The position numbers and the translations under genes are program-made. Positions 8,228 to 16,213 of a DNA stretch of 34,221 bases are shown here, one piece after another. Within the stretch, counting starts at the first letter, position 1. Every line of letters begins with the position of its first letter. The notes beneath the pieces were generated by a model. That model worked only from the letters and a program-made list of their open reading frames with translations. It was not told the DNA's origin and did no database searches. Source of the stretch: Treponema sp. (lineage in GTDB: Bacteria > Spirochaetota > Spirochaetia > Treponematales > Breznakiellaceae); assembly GCA_031265845.1 (NCBI GenBank), contig JAISCC010000055.1:1-34221 (forward strand), read 5' to 3'.

Positions 8228-8256
8228 AACACCATCCTATCTAAAGATTTAAGTAG

Positions 8257-8279
8257 AAAAGCGGGCTTTTGACCGCTTT
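8257..8279 (-). terminator. Terminator or attenuator between the LysM gene and lolA
   Basis: On the minus strand AAAGCGG pairs with CCGCTTT around TCAAAAGC and is followed by TTCTAC. It lies 30 bp upstream of the lolA ATG, so lolA probably has its own promoter or depends on read-through. Confidence 0.6.
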
Positions 8280-8324
8280 CCCCCAAACCTATCCCAAAAT
8301 TGGAACAGGCTCAGTTGCAAGGGC

Positions 8325-9197
8325 TTAATCTCGTGGAGCGGTTTGAGGATTCACCGGCTTATTGTCTTTTGTCACCAAGAGCAACAGTTGCGGATCCTTG
8401 CCTGTATCCAATCTGCCGAGTTCGGTTCCCGCTCCCACCCGATCTCCCATCTTCACCGAGAGGCGTTCACAGCCGCCGTAGGTGTAAAGGTACCCCTGTT
8501 TCGACTCCACAACAACGACATTCCTGAAATTGAAATAGGGTCCGGCGGCTTTCACAATGCCGACGGCAAGGCTTCTCACCGGCTCCGACGCATAACTCGT
8601 AACGATCACACCGCCTTCAAGTTTGCCGTCCGCCTTTGCGATAGCCCTCACCTCGACGGGCCATGTGACGCCGCCGTATTTTGGCAAGTGTCCCGCGCCA
8701 TTCCGTCCCGATGCCTGCGGCGGCTGGGACGGCGCGGCGCTTTGTGAAACAGCGGGCGGCTTTTCCGCCGGATTTGCCTGCGCCGTTCCCGCAAGAGGAA
8801 TTTTCAAAATGTCACCCGCCTTTAATACACGCGATTCGGAAAACCCATTTGCGGCGCGGAGGGTCGCCACAGTGATGTTGTTCTTTTGCGCAATGGCAAA
8901 CAGCGTGTCCCCCTTGATCACAGTGTATTCTCTGTACGCCGCCCCGCTTTGCCCCTGACCGCCGACCGCCAGTTTCTCTGGTATTTTGAGTTTCTGTCCA
9001 ACACGCAGCTTTTTGGGATCCGTGATATTGTTCAGCTTCATAAGCGCGTCTATGCTCACCCCATAGGATATCGCTATAGAGTAAACCGTTTCATTATTTT
9101 TGACTGTATGAATATCTTCTCCAAAGGCGTTTGTTACAAAAAAAAACAGAAAAAGAGAGAGAAAAACAGCCTGTGCGAATTTAAACTGCCGTTGCAA
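8325..9197 (-). CDS. LysM / M23 (LytM-like) peptidoglycan protein, catalytically degenerate
   Basis: The 290-aa protein has a signal peptide (residues 1-26, ending TNAFG) and two LysM modules (about 28-72, HTVKNNETVYSIAISYGVS; and 89-134, YTVIKGDTLFAIAQKNNIT). A Pro/Gln/Ala linker leads to a C-terminal M23-type beta domain (about 175-285). M23 enzymes bind zinc through HxxxD and HxH. Neither motif is present: the usual HLH position reads GYLYTYGG. The domain therefore probably binds or activates rather than cuts, like EnvC or NlpD. The start is a TTG at 9197, the only start near the AAGGA site 7 bases upstream; no ATG is available. The promoter is at 9281-9309. Confidence 0.85.
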   Translation of the reverse strand: MQRQFKFAQAVFLSLFLFFFVTNAFGEDIHTVKNNETVYSIAISYGVSIDALMKLNNITDPKKLRVGQKLKIPEKLAVGGQGQSGAAYREYTVIKGDTLFAIAQKNNITVATLRAANGFSESRVLKAGDILKIPLAGTAQANPAEKPPAVSQSAAPSQPPQASGRNGAGHLPKYGGVTWPVEVRAIAKADGKLEGGVIVTSYASEPVRSLAVGIVKAAGPYFNFRNVVVVESKQGYLYTYGGCERLSVKMGDRVGAGTELGRLDTGKDPQLLLLVTKDNKPVNPQTAPRD

Positions 9198-9280
9198 TTT
9201 TTTTCCTTTTCACCTATAATAAACCGACTCTTTACAGCGGGACGGACGTTGGTCCAGCGTCACCCTATGATGCTTCTATA

Positions 9281-9309
9281 ATAATATAAAAAAAATGAAA
9301 AATTGTCAA
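9281..9309 (-). promoter_or_regulatory. Sigma-70 promoter of the LysM/M23 gene
   Basis: Minus strand: TTGACA (9304-9309), 17-bp spacer, TATTAT (9281-9286). The leader is about 75 nt. The -35 box lies 30 bp upstream of the divergent CYTH start. Confidence 0.75.
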
Positions 9310-9338
9310 ATAGCGAATACCGGTGTGGTGGAATCAAT

Positions 9339-9935
9339 ATGGTGGAAATTGAATTGAAAGCGCGGGTTGACGATCCGTACAAGACAAAAGCCGTTGTCTC
9401 TTCGTTTGCCCGTTACATCAAGGCGTTTGACAAGAAGGATGCATATTGGCGTCCGCATGAACATAACTCCGCGCTTCCCGCGTCCGGCATACGGATCAGG
9501 AGGGAAACGGATTATATCGAAAGCGGTTCCGGCGTTTCACAGCGCGTTGAGCGGATAATGGCGACCTATAAAACAAAAGAAATGCGCGATTGCATTGAAG
9601 TCAACAATGAAAGGGAGTTCTCCATATCAGAAGACGACAATGAAAGGCCGTTTGAAGAGTTGCTCGCCACTTTTGGGTTGCGCCCGGGCGTATGCAAGCG
9701 TAAAACTGGCTGGATGTGGCTGTTTGAAGAAGATCACCCGCCGGTCGCCATAGAATTGTCCGAAGTCGCGGGACTTGGCTGGTTTATTGAGCTTGAAATC
9801 CTTTCCGAAAGTGACGATGAGAAAAGCGTGTCCGCCGCGCGCGGTCGTCTTCTGGCATGTCTCGGCAAAACCGGCGTCGGGGAAGACAAGGTTGAGACGC
9901 GGTACTATACGGACATGTTGCGGGAGCTTCAATAA
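9339..9935 (+). CDS. CYTH-domain protein (class IV adenylate cyclase / thiamine-triphosphatase-like)
   Basis: The 198-aa cytoplasmic protein opens with MVEIELKAR, which holds the ExExK signature of CYTH enzymes (E3, E5, K7). Basic and acidic strands typical of the triphosphate tunnel follow: RIRRET, ATYKTKEM, EREFSI, VAIELSEVAGLGWFIELEI, and a final ETRYYTDMLREL. CYTH proteins hydrolyse or cyclise triphosphate substrates; the sequence does not tell whether this one makes cAMP. I start at the ATG at 9339 because ExExK normally lies at the extreme N-terminus and a GGTGGA site precedes it. An upstream TTG (9303) would add 12 unrelated residues and overlap the divergent promoter. Confidence 0.85.
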   Translation: MVEIELKARVDDPYKTKAVVSSFARYIKAFDKKDAYWRPHEHNSALPASGIRIRRETDYIESGSGVSQRVERIMATYKTKEMRDCIEVNNEREFSISEDDNERPFEELLATFGLRPGVCKRKTGWMWLFEEDHPPVAIELSEVAGLGWFIELEILSESDDEKSVSAARGRLLACLGKTGVGEDKVETRYYTDMLRELQ

Positions 9936-10102
9936 GACCTCGCCTTTTACGCGCAAATTTTTTGTAGTTTTTTTGCAGCGAAAAGACGCCTCTCTTTCTA
10001 AGTATGCCATGACTGCCTTTGGATCAGCTTATCTGAGAGAATAGGGCGGCTCTTCATTGGAGGCGCGCTTGGTAGCGCTCTTTTGAAAACGACTTTTCTT
10101 GC

Positions 10103-10131
10103 TTGCACAAAGAGATGTATCCTGTTATTAT
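10103..10131 (+). promoter_or_regulatory. Promoter giving an apparently leaderless pfk mRNA
   Basis: TTGCAC (10103-10108), 17-bp spacer, TATTAT (10126-10131). Initiation 7 bp downstream would fall on the A of the ATG at 10138. No ribosome site exists before that ATG. Confidence 0.6.
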
Positions 10132-10137
10132 ACCTTC

Positions 10138-11235
10138 ATGGCGAAATTCGCGCAAAGTCACACAAGAACATTCGGCATATTGACCTCTGGCGGCGATTGT
10201 CCTGGGCTTAACGCGGCTATACGCGGCGTGTGCCGCGCCGCGTATGATCGATACGGTATGAGCATCGTTGGTTTTGCCAACGGGTACCGGGGGCTTATAG
10301 TCGGCAATTACCGGTTTTTGCGCCCGGAAGATTTCTGGGGCGTCATCACGCGGGGCGGCACGATTCTTGGCGCGAGCCGTGAGAAGCCGTTTAAGCAGGA
10401 TGGCGGCGATTACGAGATAGTTGGAGACAAGGTTGCGGCGATCAAGGAGCATTACCATAAGCTCAACCTGGATTGCCTTGTGGTTCTCGGAGGCAACGGC
10501 ACCCACAACACCGGCTATCGTCTGGCGCAAGAAGGGCTTAACATCATCGGGTTGCCAAAAACCATTGACAATGACATTCAGGGAACGGATCGGGCGTTCG
10601 GCTTCCATTCCGCGCTCTCCATTGCGACCGAAGCCATCGACCGCTTGCATACCACTGCGGTAAGCCACAGCCGGGTGATGGTTATTGAACTCATGGGACA
10701 CAAAACAGGATGGCTGTCCCTGTATGCGGGCGTGGCGGGCGGCGGTGATATTATTCTTATTCCCGAAATTCCCTATGATATAAAAGCTATCGGAGCGTTT
10801 TTAAGGCAACGGCGGGATCAGGGCAAGGGCTTTTCAATCGTCGTTGTCGCGGAAGGCGCCATGTCCAGGCAAGAAGCCGGCATGGAAAAGAAAGAACGGA
10901 AGAGATTCCGTGAAAAGACGCATATAGTGTCTATAGGCTACCGCGTCGCTCAGGAGATTGAAAAGGAAACCGGTATGGAAACCCGCCCTACAGTACTTGG
11001 CTATGTGCAGCGCGGCGGAATTCCAAGCGCCTCGGATCGTGTGCTTGCGACGAGCCTCGGCACGGCCGCCGCAGACCTGCTCGCCGAAGGGCAGTACGGC
11101 AGGATGGCGTCCTATACAAATGACGCGATAACATCGGTGGATATAAGCGTTCCGGCTGAAAAGATCAAGACTGTGCCGCGAGATCATTACATGATCGACA
11201 CGGCTGTTGCCGTGGGAACCTGTATGGGAGTGTAG
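10138..11235 (+). CDS. pfk: 6-phosphofructokinase (PfkA superfamily, mixed group III-like)
   Basis: The 365-aa enzyme phosphorylates fructose-6-phosphate. Signatures in order: GILTSGGDCPGLNAAIRG (about residue 13), GGNGTHNTG (about 116), the catalytic LPKTIDNDIQGTD (about 139), a VMVIELMG segment and LGYVQRGG near residue 285. In E. coli numbering the residue at 104 is Gly, as in ATP enzymes, and 124 is Lys (PKTIDND). That combination belongs to the group III enzymes rather than classic PPi-PFK. The metal-binding Asp103 is Asn here, which is unusual, so the phosphoryl donor is uncertain. The ORF extends upstream to a TTG at 10099, but neither start has a ribosome site. The ATG coincides with the predicted transcription start. 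The gene ends 12 bp from the convergent ecfT. Confidence 0.9.
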   Translation: MAKFAQSHTRTFGILTSGGDCPGLNAAIRGVCRAAYDRYGMSIVGFANGYRGLIVGNYRFLRPEDFWGVITRGGTILGASREKPFKQDGGDYEIVGDKVAAIKEHYHKLNLDCLVVLGGNGTHNTGYRLAQEGLNIIGLPKTIDNDIQGTDRAFGFHSALSIATEAIDRLHTTAVSHSRVMVIELMGHKTGWLSLYAGVAGGGDIILIPEIPYDIKAIGAFLRQRRDQGKGFSIVVVAEGAMSRQEAGMEKKERKRFREKTHIVSIGYRVAQEIEKETGMETRPTVLGYVQRGGIPSASDRVLATSLGTAAADLLAEGQYGRMASYTNDAITSVDISVPAEKIKTVPRDHYMIDTAVAVGTCMGV

Positions 11236-11247
11236 CCGCAGACGCCG

Positions 11248-12078
11248 TTAGACAAACGGATTCCAGAAACGGTCGCCGTCTCTAAAAATAAACCACACCG
11301 CGCCAATGAAAAACAGCCCCGAAACAGCCAGCGTCAGCGCGTCGGCTTTGGTGAAAGGGCGGTAGGAATACCACGCGCGCTTTTTGTGCTTGCCGAATCC
11401 GCGCAGTTCCATAGCCTGACTTATCACGTCAATGCGATCCAGCGACGAGAAAATGAGGGGCAGGAGAATGGCCGCGGCGCCTTTGAGCCGTTTTAGAGGG
11501 GACGCTTTTTTGGAAAGCTCCAGTCCCCGCGCCTGTTGAGACTGGGCTATAGTTTGGTAATCCCGCTGTACATCGGGTATGTACCGGAGGGTGAGACTCA
11601 CCGCGTAGGCTATGCTGTAGCTCACGCCGATGCGGTTAAGGGATGCGGCGAATTCGCTTGGATGTGTGGTTACGATAAGCAGGATGGCGACCGGAACGAT
11701 GCAGACGTATTTTAGGACTATGTTGACCTCGTAGAACAGTTCTTCTGCGGTGAGAGTCCACCGTCCCGATCCTTCGATAAGCGCATGCCGCGTCTGGTAA
11801 ATGAGGACGCCCTGTTCCGGGGCGAAAATGTAGATGGCGATAATATTTAGGATCATAAAAAAGACAAGCATCTTGAAGATAAACGACACTTCGCGCAACT
11901 TGGTTCCTGAAACGATGAACAAGACGGCGCCTATAACGCTTAGTCCCGCCATGATCCTCGCGTCATAGCCGACCATGATGACGATTGACCACAGCAAAAA
12001 CACGATGAGTTTTGTCGCGCCGGAAAGCCGGTGAATGGGAGACTGGCGCTCAAGGTAGGCGAGCATGATGTTGTTCAT
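11248..12078 (-). CDS. ecfT: ECF transporter T component (EcfT/CbiQ family)
   Basis: The 276-aa inner-membrane protein starts LAYLERQSPIHRLSGATKLIVFLLW, a common EcfT/CbiQ N-terminus, and has about five hydrophobic segments. The coupling region carries ARGLELSKK (about residue 183) and AMELRGFGKHKKRAWY (about 232). These are the two Ala-Arg-Gly/Leu-Arg-Gly type motifs that contact the ATPases. It overlaps the fused ATPase gene by 29 bp, so translation is coupled. Together with the S component and the ATPase it forms one ECF vitamin-precursor transporter. Confidence 0.9.
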   Translation of the reverse strand: MNNIMLAYLERQSPIHRLSGATKLIVFLLWSIVIMVGYDARIMAGLSVIGAVLFIVSGTKLREVSFIFKMLVFFMILNIIAIYIFAPEQGVLIYQTRHALIEGSGRWTLTAEELFYEVNIVLKYVCIVPVAILLIVTTHPSEFAASLNRIGVSYSIAYAVSLTLRYIPDVQRDYQTIAQSQQARGLELSKKASPLKRLKGAAAILLPLIFSSLDRIDVISQAMELRGFGKHKKRAWYSYRPFTKADALTLAVSGLFFIGAVWFIFRDGDRFWNPFV

Positions 12079-13777
12079 AGGCGATGAATTTCCTTACAAA
12101 ACCTTCAGCATCCGCAATGTGCGCTCGCACTGCAAGATCGTAGAGCGAAGTCCGTTTAAGACTCGCCTTTTTCGTTTTCACCCCATCGCTCAAAACGACC
12201 GCAGGCTCATCATCAGCGATGAGTTTGCCGTCCGCAATGACAATGGCTTGGCTTGTGTATTCCAGCATAAGGTGCATGTCATGGGTGATCATCAACAGGG
12301 TGACGCCCTGTTCCGTGTTCAGCTTTTTGACAAATTCCATGATCCGCGAATAGTTGCGGAAATCCTGTCCGGCTGTCGGCTCATCCAATATGAGCATCGA
12401 CGGACCCAGCGCCAAAATAGACGCGATGGTAAGCCGCTTCTTCTGACCAAAGCTCAAAGCGCGGATGGGCCACGCCTTGAAAGGGTACAGTCCGCAGATG
12501 TCCAATGTCTGTTCAACCCTGTCTTTAACCTCGTTCTCCGGCATTCCCCGGTTGCGCAAACCGAACGCAACCTCATCGAAAATCAGTGGAAATGAAATCA
12601 TCTGATTGGGATTCTGCATAACATAGCCGATGCGCTCGGATCGCTCCTTTATGGACAAGGCTGAAAGGTCGACGCCGTCAAAGAAGACGTTTCCTGACAA
12701 CGGCATGTCGAATCCACAAATAAGTTTTGCCAGCGTCGATTTTCCCGCGCCGTTTTTTCCCGCAAGCGCCGCTATGACGCCTTTTTCAATAGAAAAAGAC
12801 ACGTCGTCCAATACCAAGCCGCCGTGATCCGGCGATTCTTCCGGCGATCCATAGCGGAAAGAAAGACGGTTGATTTCAAGAAGAAACGGCGCTTTTTCCG
12901 CAGATGGTTTTTCATCCAAACTGTGATCCCATTTTTGCAGGGCAATGGGATCAAATTCAATGGAATTGACGCTTGCCGGCTTGCATGTCCTAGTTATCGC
13001 AACGCCCGCGTACCGCAAGGCGCTTATGTAGAGCGGTTCTCTCATGCCTGCATTCCGCAAGACTGTTGACGCAAGCAGGGTTTCCGGCTTCATATCCGCG
13101 ATGACGCGCCCTTTTTCCAGCGCTACGATACGGTCGACGGTGCGATGAAGCGCGTCTTCCAGCCTATGCTCAATGATGATGATGGTTTTGTTCGTCCGCT
13201 TGTGCAACTCGTCTATGAGTTCAATGGTTTGCTTGCCCGCCGCCGGATCAAGATTGGCGAGCGGCTCATCGAACAGGAGAATTTCCACTTGATCAATGAG
13301 AACGCCCGCTATTGAAACTCGTTGCTTCTGTCCGCCGGAAAGGTTTTGCGGAGATTTTTTGAGATGATTTTCCATATTGACGAGTTTTGCCATCTCAAAC
13401 ACGAGAGTATGCATCTCGTCGACGGGCAGGCAGTCATTCTCAGCGGCAAAAGCGATGTCTTCCGCCGCGCTCAAACCCACAAACTGACCATCCGTGTCCT
13501 GTAATACGGTTCCAACTTTCTTTGACAAAGAGAAAATATTGAGTTTTCCAGCGTCTTCTCCCAGAATGGAAAGCGACCCGCTTGAAACGCCGTCAAAAGC
13601 ATGCGGTATAAGACCGTTTATACAATAAGCCAACGTACTTTTTCCAGAACCCGAATGTCCCAGTATAAGCGTTTTTTCGCCTTTGCGGATGGTTAAATTG
13701 ATATTACAAAGGCTCGGCGCTGTCTGAGCTTTGTACGTAAAAGTAAAATTGTTAAAAGTCAGCGCCGTTTCATCCAC
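12050..13777 (-). CDS. ECF transporter ATPase, two nucleotide-binding domains fused
   Basis: This 575-aa protein has two ABC ATPase domains in one chain, so it replaces the usual EcfA1/EcfA2 pair. Domain 1 (about 1-235): Walker A GHSGSGKST, signature LSGGQKQR, Walker B ILLFDEPLANLD, switch His in IIIEHRLED. Domain 2 (about 298-535): Walker A GKNGAGKST, a less common signature LSFGQKKR, Walker B MLILDEPTAGQD, switch His in LMITHDMH. All catalytic residues look intact in both. The start codon is GTG at 13777, 9 bp after the S-component stop. The last ~40 residues extend into the ecfT overlap. Fused ATPases of this kind are typical of YkoD-like systems for thiamine-related compounds. Confidence 0.92.
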   Translation of the reverse strand: MDETALTFNNFTFTYKAQTAPSLCNINLTIRKGEKTLILGHSGSGKSTLAYCINGLIPHAFDGVSSGSLSILGEDAGKLNIFSLSKKVGTVLQDTDGQFVGLSAAEDIAFAAENDCLPVDEMHTLVFEMAKLVNMENHLKKSPQNLSGGQKQRVSIAGVLIDQVEILLFDEPLANLDPAAGKQTIELIDELHKRTNKTIIIIEHRLEDALHRTVDRIVALEKGRVIADMKPETLLASTVLRNAGMREPLYISALRYAGVAITRTCKPASVNSIEFDPIALQKWDHSLDEKPSAEKAPFLLEINRLSFRYGSPEESPDHGGLVLDDVSFSIEKGVIAALAGKNGAGKSTLAKLICGFDMPLSGNVFFDGVDLSALSIKERSERIGYVMQNPNQMISFPLIFDEVAFGLRNRGMPENEVKDRVEQTLDICGLYPFKAWPIRALSFGQKKRLTIASILALGPSMLILDEPTAGQDFRNYSRIMEFVKKLNTEQGVTLLMITHDMHLMLEYTSQAIVIADGKLIADDEPAVVLSDGVKTKKASLKRTSLYDLAVRAHIADAEGFVRKFIAYEQHHARLP

Positions 13778-13786
13778 TCAGAAAAC

Positions 13787-14362
13787 CTACTTTTTTGACG
13801 CCCTGTACTCTCCGCCTTGTTTCAGGCTTCCCGCTTTTACCCGTGTTTGTGAATACCCTAAAAGCAGAACGACGCCGAGTATCAATACCACAATCGCATT
13901 CAGAGCGCCGGCGACCGCTCCTTGCAGGAACACTTTATCTTGAGGCTCCTGGTAAATCAAAATGTCCAGCGCCGGCGCGACGACAACCCATGCGATGGCA
14001 TTCGCCAGTATCTGAACCACATTAAATATGAGAACTTGGAGAACCCCGAATTTACCTTCGTTAACTTTGTAGAGTCTCCAAAAGACGCCGATCAGGAGTC
14101 CGAAAAGCGCGTCCGCGATGATCCAACTCCACCACGGGCTTCCCCATGTCAGATCGGTTAAAGTATGCCCTATGAAGCCGACGAACAAACCGGCGATAGG
14201 TCCAAACACAGCGGCAAACACTGCGACTATTGCTGGCGATAGATTCAAATTGGTGTTGGGAACGCCTGATGGAAGCGCTACAAAACGCATCAGGACAAAC
14301 ATAATAGCGGAACCGATGCCAATCGCAACCACGGTTTTAACCGAAATTAATTTGTTTCTCAT
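13787..14362 (-). CDS. ECF transporter substrate-binding S component (UPF0397/HmpT-like)
   Basis: The 191-aa membrane protein has about six hydrophobic segments. It carries the features of UPF0397-type S components: a VKTVVAIGIGSAIMF start, the LPSGVPNTNLNLSPAIVAVFAAVFGPIAG block, then GFIGHTLTDLTWGSPWWSW. That family has been linked by context to hydroxymethylpyrimidine or thiamine-precursor uptake. The substrate here is inferred, and no TPP-type leader is visible in the short 5' region. A TAAGGAG site precedes the ATG. It is first in the S-ATPase-T operon under the promoter at 14435-14463. Confidence 0.82.
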   Translation of the reverse strand: MRNKLISVKTVVAIGIGSAIMFVLMRFVALPSGVPNTNLNLSPAIVAVFAAVFGPIAGLFVGFIGHTLTDLTWGSPWWSWIIADALFGLLIGVFWRLYKVNEGKFGVLQVLIFNVVQILANAIAWVVVAPALDILIYQEPQDKVFLQGAVAGALNAIVVLILGVVLLLGYSQTRVKAGSLKQGGEYRASKK

Positions 14363-14434
14363 AAGCTACTCCTTATGTTTCATTAGTAGATTCTGTTCCA
14401 AAAACTGTCGCTCTGCGCATTTTAGAACAACATC

Positions 14435-14463
14435 AGTATACCATAGTAAGGGAAAATATGCAA
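14435..14463 (-). promoter_or_regulatory. Promoter of the ECF transporter operon
   Basis: Minus strand: TTGCAT (14458-14463), 17-bp spacer, TATACT (14435-14440). The leader is about 66 nt, too short for a TPP riboswitch. Confidence 0.65.
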
Positions 14464-14506
14464 TACCATAAAAGTATATAGGAATACTATGATAACCACA
14501 TACAAA

Positions 14507-14532
14507 AAAGGCAACGCCCTTGCGTTGCCTTT
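14507..14532 (-). terminator. Rho-independent terminator of the flaA operon
   Basis: AAAGGCAACGC and GCGTTGCCTTT form a perfect 11-bp stem with a CCTT loop, followed on the minus strand by TTTG. It starts 16 bp after the flaA stop and just upstream of the ECF promoter. Confidence 0.85.
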
Positions 14533-14547
14533 CTGGAATACATAATT

Positions 14548-15270
14548 TTACCAACCGTCCGCTACATCGTCAGAATCGCGGTTGTTTTCAAGGAAGAGAT
14601 CTGTTACAACCCGAAGATCATCAAGATACAAGTAATACGTGCCGTAGGTTTCCAGTGGATCGCAACGGATTTCAAACCCTACAATCTTAATGCCCGTTTC
14701 GTTGCTATAGTGGTAATCCTGTTGCTTAATGCCGCCGATGGACTTGTCATCTCCCTGCGCGGGAATAGCGACAGAAAGCTGTTGCCACCCTTGAAAATTC
14801 AACAAACCCATTCTCAGATTGTACTGCCTGCCACTGTAGTCCTGAATGACAACGTACAACTCATGGTTGAAATTTCTTCCGGCGGCCCATACTGATATAG
14901 TCTTGGCTATTCCTTCAACCTGAATGGGATGTTCCGCAAAAATTTTGATAGTTGCAGGACCCCGGTGATAGAAATCAACCCTGGTGCCTAAAATATACAT
15001 ATCAGAAGTGGAGAGGTTTTGTTCGTCTTCAATAGGCTCTTTCCCTTCCGGGGAGCCCTCGCGCAGCCGCGACAATGTCACTCCCTGATCGATTGACATT
15101 TCTGAACGCCAAAATCCTTCCAATTCAAATTTATCGATAGAAATCTCTTTTAAAAACTGCTGTGCGCTGTTCTCTGCGCCAAGGCTTGCGGCGTCTATAT
15201 TATCGACGGACTGGGCAAACAAAAACCCGCCAGCCAATAGACATACTATACCAAAAAATAGCTTTTTCAT
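14548..15270 (-). CDS. flaA: Flagellar filament sheath protein FlaA
   Basis: The 240-aa protein has a signal peptide (residues 1-19, ending GGFLFAQ), as expected for the periplasmic FlaA sheath of spirochaete flagella. The body matches the FlaA pattern: ISVWAAGRNFNHELYVVIQDYSGRQYNLRMGLLNFQGWQQLSVAIP, then IVGFEIRCDPLETYGTYYLYLDDLRVVTD. FlaA forms the outer layer around the FlaB core in the periplasm. The ATG overlaps the stop of the upstream paralogue by 4 bp (15267-15270) and has a GGAGG site 9 bases before it. It is the last gene before a strong terminator. Confidence 0.92.
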   Translation of the reverse strand: MKKLFFGIVCLLAGGFLFAQSVDNIDAASLGAENSAQQFLKEISIDKFELEGFWRSEMSIDQGVTLSRLREGSPEGKEPIEDEQNLSTSDMYILGTRVDFYHRGPATIKIFAEHPIQVEGIAKTISVWAAGRNFNHELYVVIQDYSGRQYNLRMGLLNFQGWQQLSVAIPAQGDDKSIGGIKQQDYHYSNETGIKIVGFEIRCDPLETYGTYYLYLDDLRVVTDLFLENNRDSDDVADGW

Positions 15271-16058
15271 TGACCAGATCCTCCATTATCATCACTGCCC
15301 CAGATGTCAGTTCTCTTCGCCGAGTTTTCAACCGCGCTTCCATCATAAATGAGTTCATACACATCCGTAAGAGCCGTAAGCTGATCAAAGTACACATAGA
15401 AGTCATTCACCTGCTCATGCGGTTTTGTCCAGAGGCGGAACTTAATCAATCGTATGGGGCGAAGATACGGCGCCGATTTGTGGGATTGAGGTATATTGGC
15501 AGACACTCTCGCCGTCAATTTCCTCCATCCCGTGTAGTTGAGGTCGCCCAACTTCAGACGGTATACAATGCCTTGATAATCCTTGACATACACATCTACG
15601 GAATAATCAAGATTCGCGCCCCACACCCACAGGCTTATGGAACTGGTTTTGCCCCGAATGGGAATCTCCGCGAGATCGCCCGCCTGTTTGCCGATTGACG
15701 GATCATCCTCTATGAGCACTGGATACACATCTATCCAATTATACCCATTGCGATCAAAAGCTCCATTGATGCCTAAGCTGTTAAGAGTATTGCCACTTCC
15801 ATCTTTTCCGTCCTTGGACAGAAAAAGCGATGACGGATACTCATTGGCATAGGCCACGCGAGGATACGTTACAGAACCGGTCTTTGTGATGAATTTGCTT
15901 CCCTCCACTTTCCAATCATATTGAGACTGATCGTTGTGATCAAAAGTCTCCAACATGATGGTTTCAAAAGAATGGACGGCTTCATCAGTAAAGCCCGATG
16001 CTGTTGCTATACATGCCATAAGAATAAGGCACACAACCCTTATACTGTCATGTTTCAT
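15267..16058 (-). CDS. FlaA paralogue (second flagellar sheath protein)
   Basis: The 263-aa exported protein shares the FlaA core with its downstream neighbour (ISLWVWGANLDYSVDVYVKDYQG, YRLKLGDLNYTGWRKLTARV, DFYVYFDQLTALTDVYE). It differs elsewhere and is clearly diverged. The signal peptide covers about residues 1-22. The C-terminal 25 residues are polar (SSAVENSAKRTDIWGSDDNG type). Treponemes commonly carry two FlaA-type proteins in tandem. The RBS is AAAAGGAG, 7 bases before the ATG. It is first in the operon under a fully consensus sigma-70 promoter, so sheath genes here seem not to need a flagellar sigma factor. Confidence 0.9.
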   Translation of the reverse strand: MKHDSIRVVCLILMACIATASGFTDEAVHSFETIMLETFDHNDQSQYDWKVEGSKFITKTGSVTYPRVAYANEYPSSLFLSKDGKDGSGNTLNSLGINGAFDRNGYNWIDVYPVLIEDDPSIGKQAGDLAEIPIRGKTSSISLWVWGANLDYSVDVYVKDYQGIVYRLKLGDLNYTGWRKLTARVSANIPQSHKSAPYLRPIRLIKFRLWTKPHEQVNDFYVYFDQLTALTDVYELIYDGSAVENSAKRTDIWGSDDNGGSGQ

Positions 16059-16115
16059 CAGATACTCCTTTTGTTGATTGTTCTGTTTAGACCATAAAAA
16101 ACAAAGTCAACTATC

Positions 16116-16144
16116 ATTATAGTACTTGACGGAATATTTGTCAA
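16116..16144 (-). promoter_or_regulatory. Consensus sigma-70 promoter of the flaA pair
   Basis: Minus strand: TTGACA (16139-16144), exactly 17 bp, TATAAT (16116-16121). Both hexamers are perfect. Confidence 0.9.
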
Positions 16145-16213
16145 ATCCATTAAAGACTTTTTTTGAAGATTTTCTTTGCTTTTTCTCAAATTTTGTACAC
16201 GCCCGCCTCTGTG

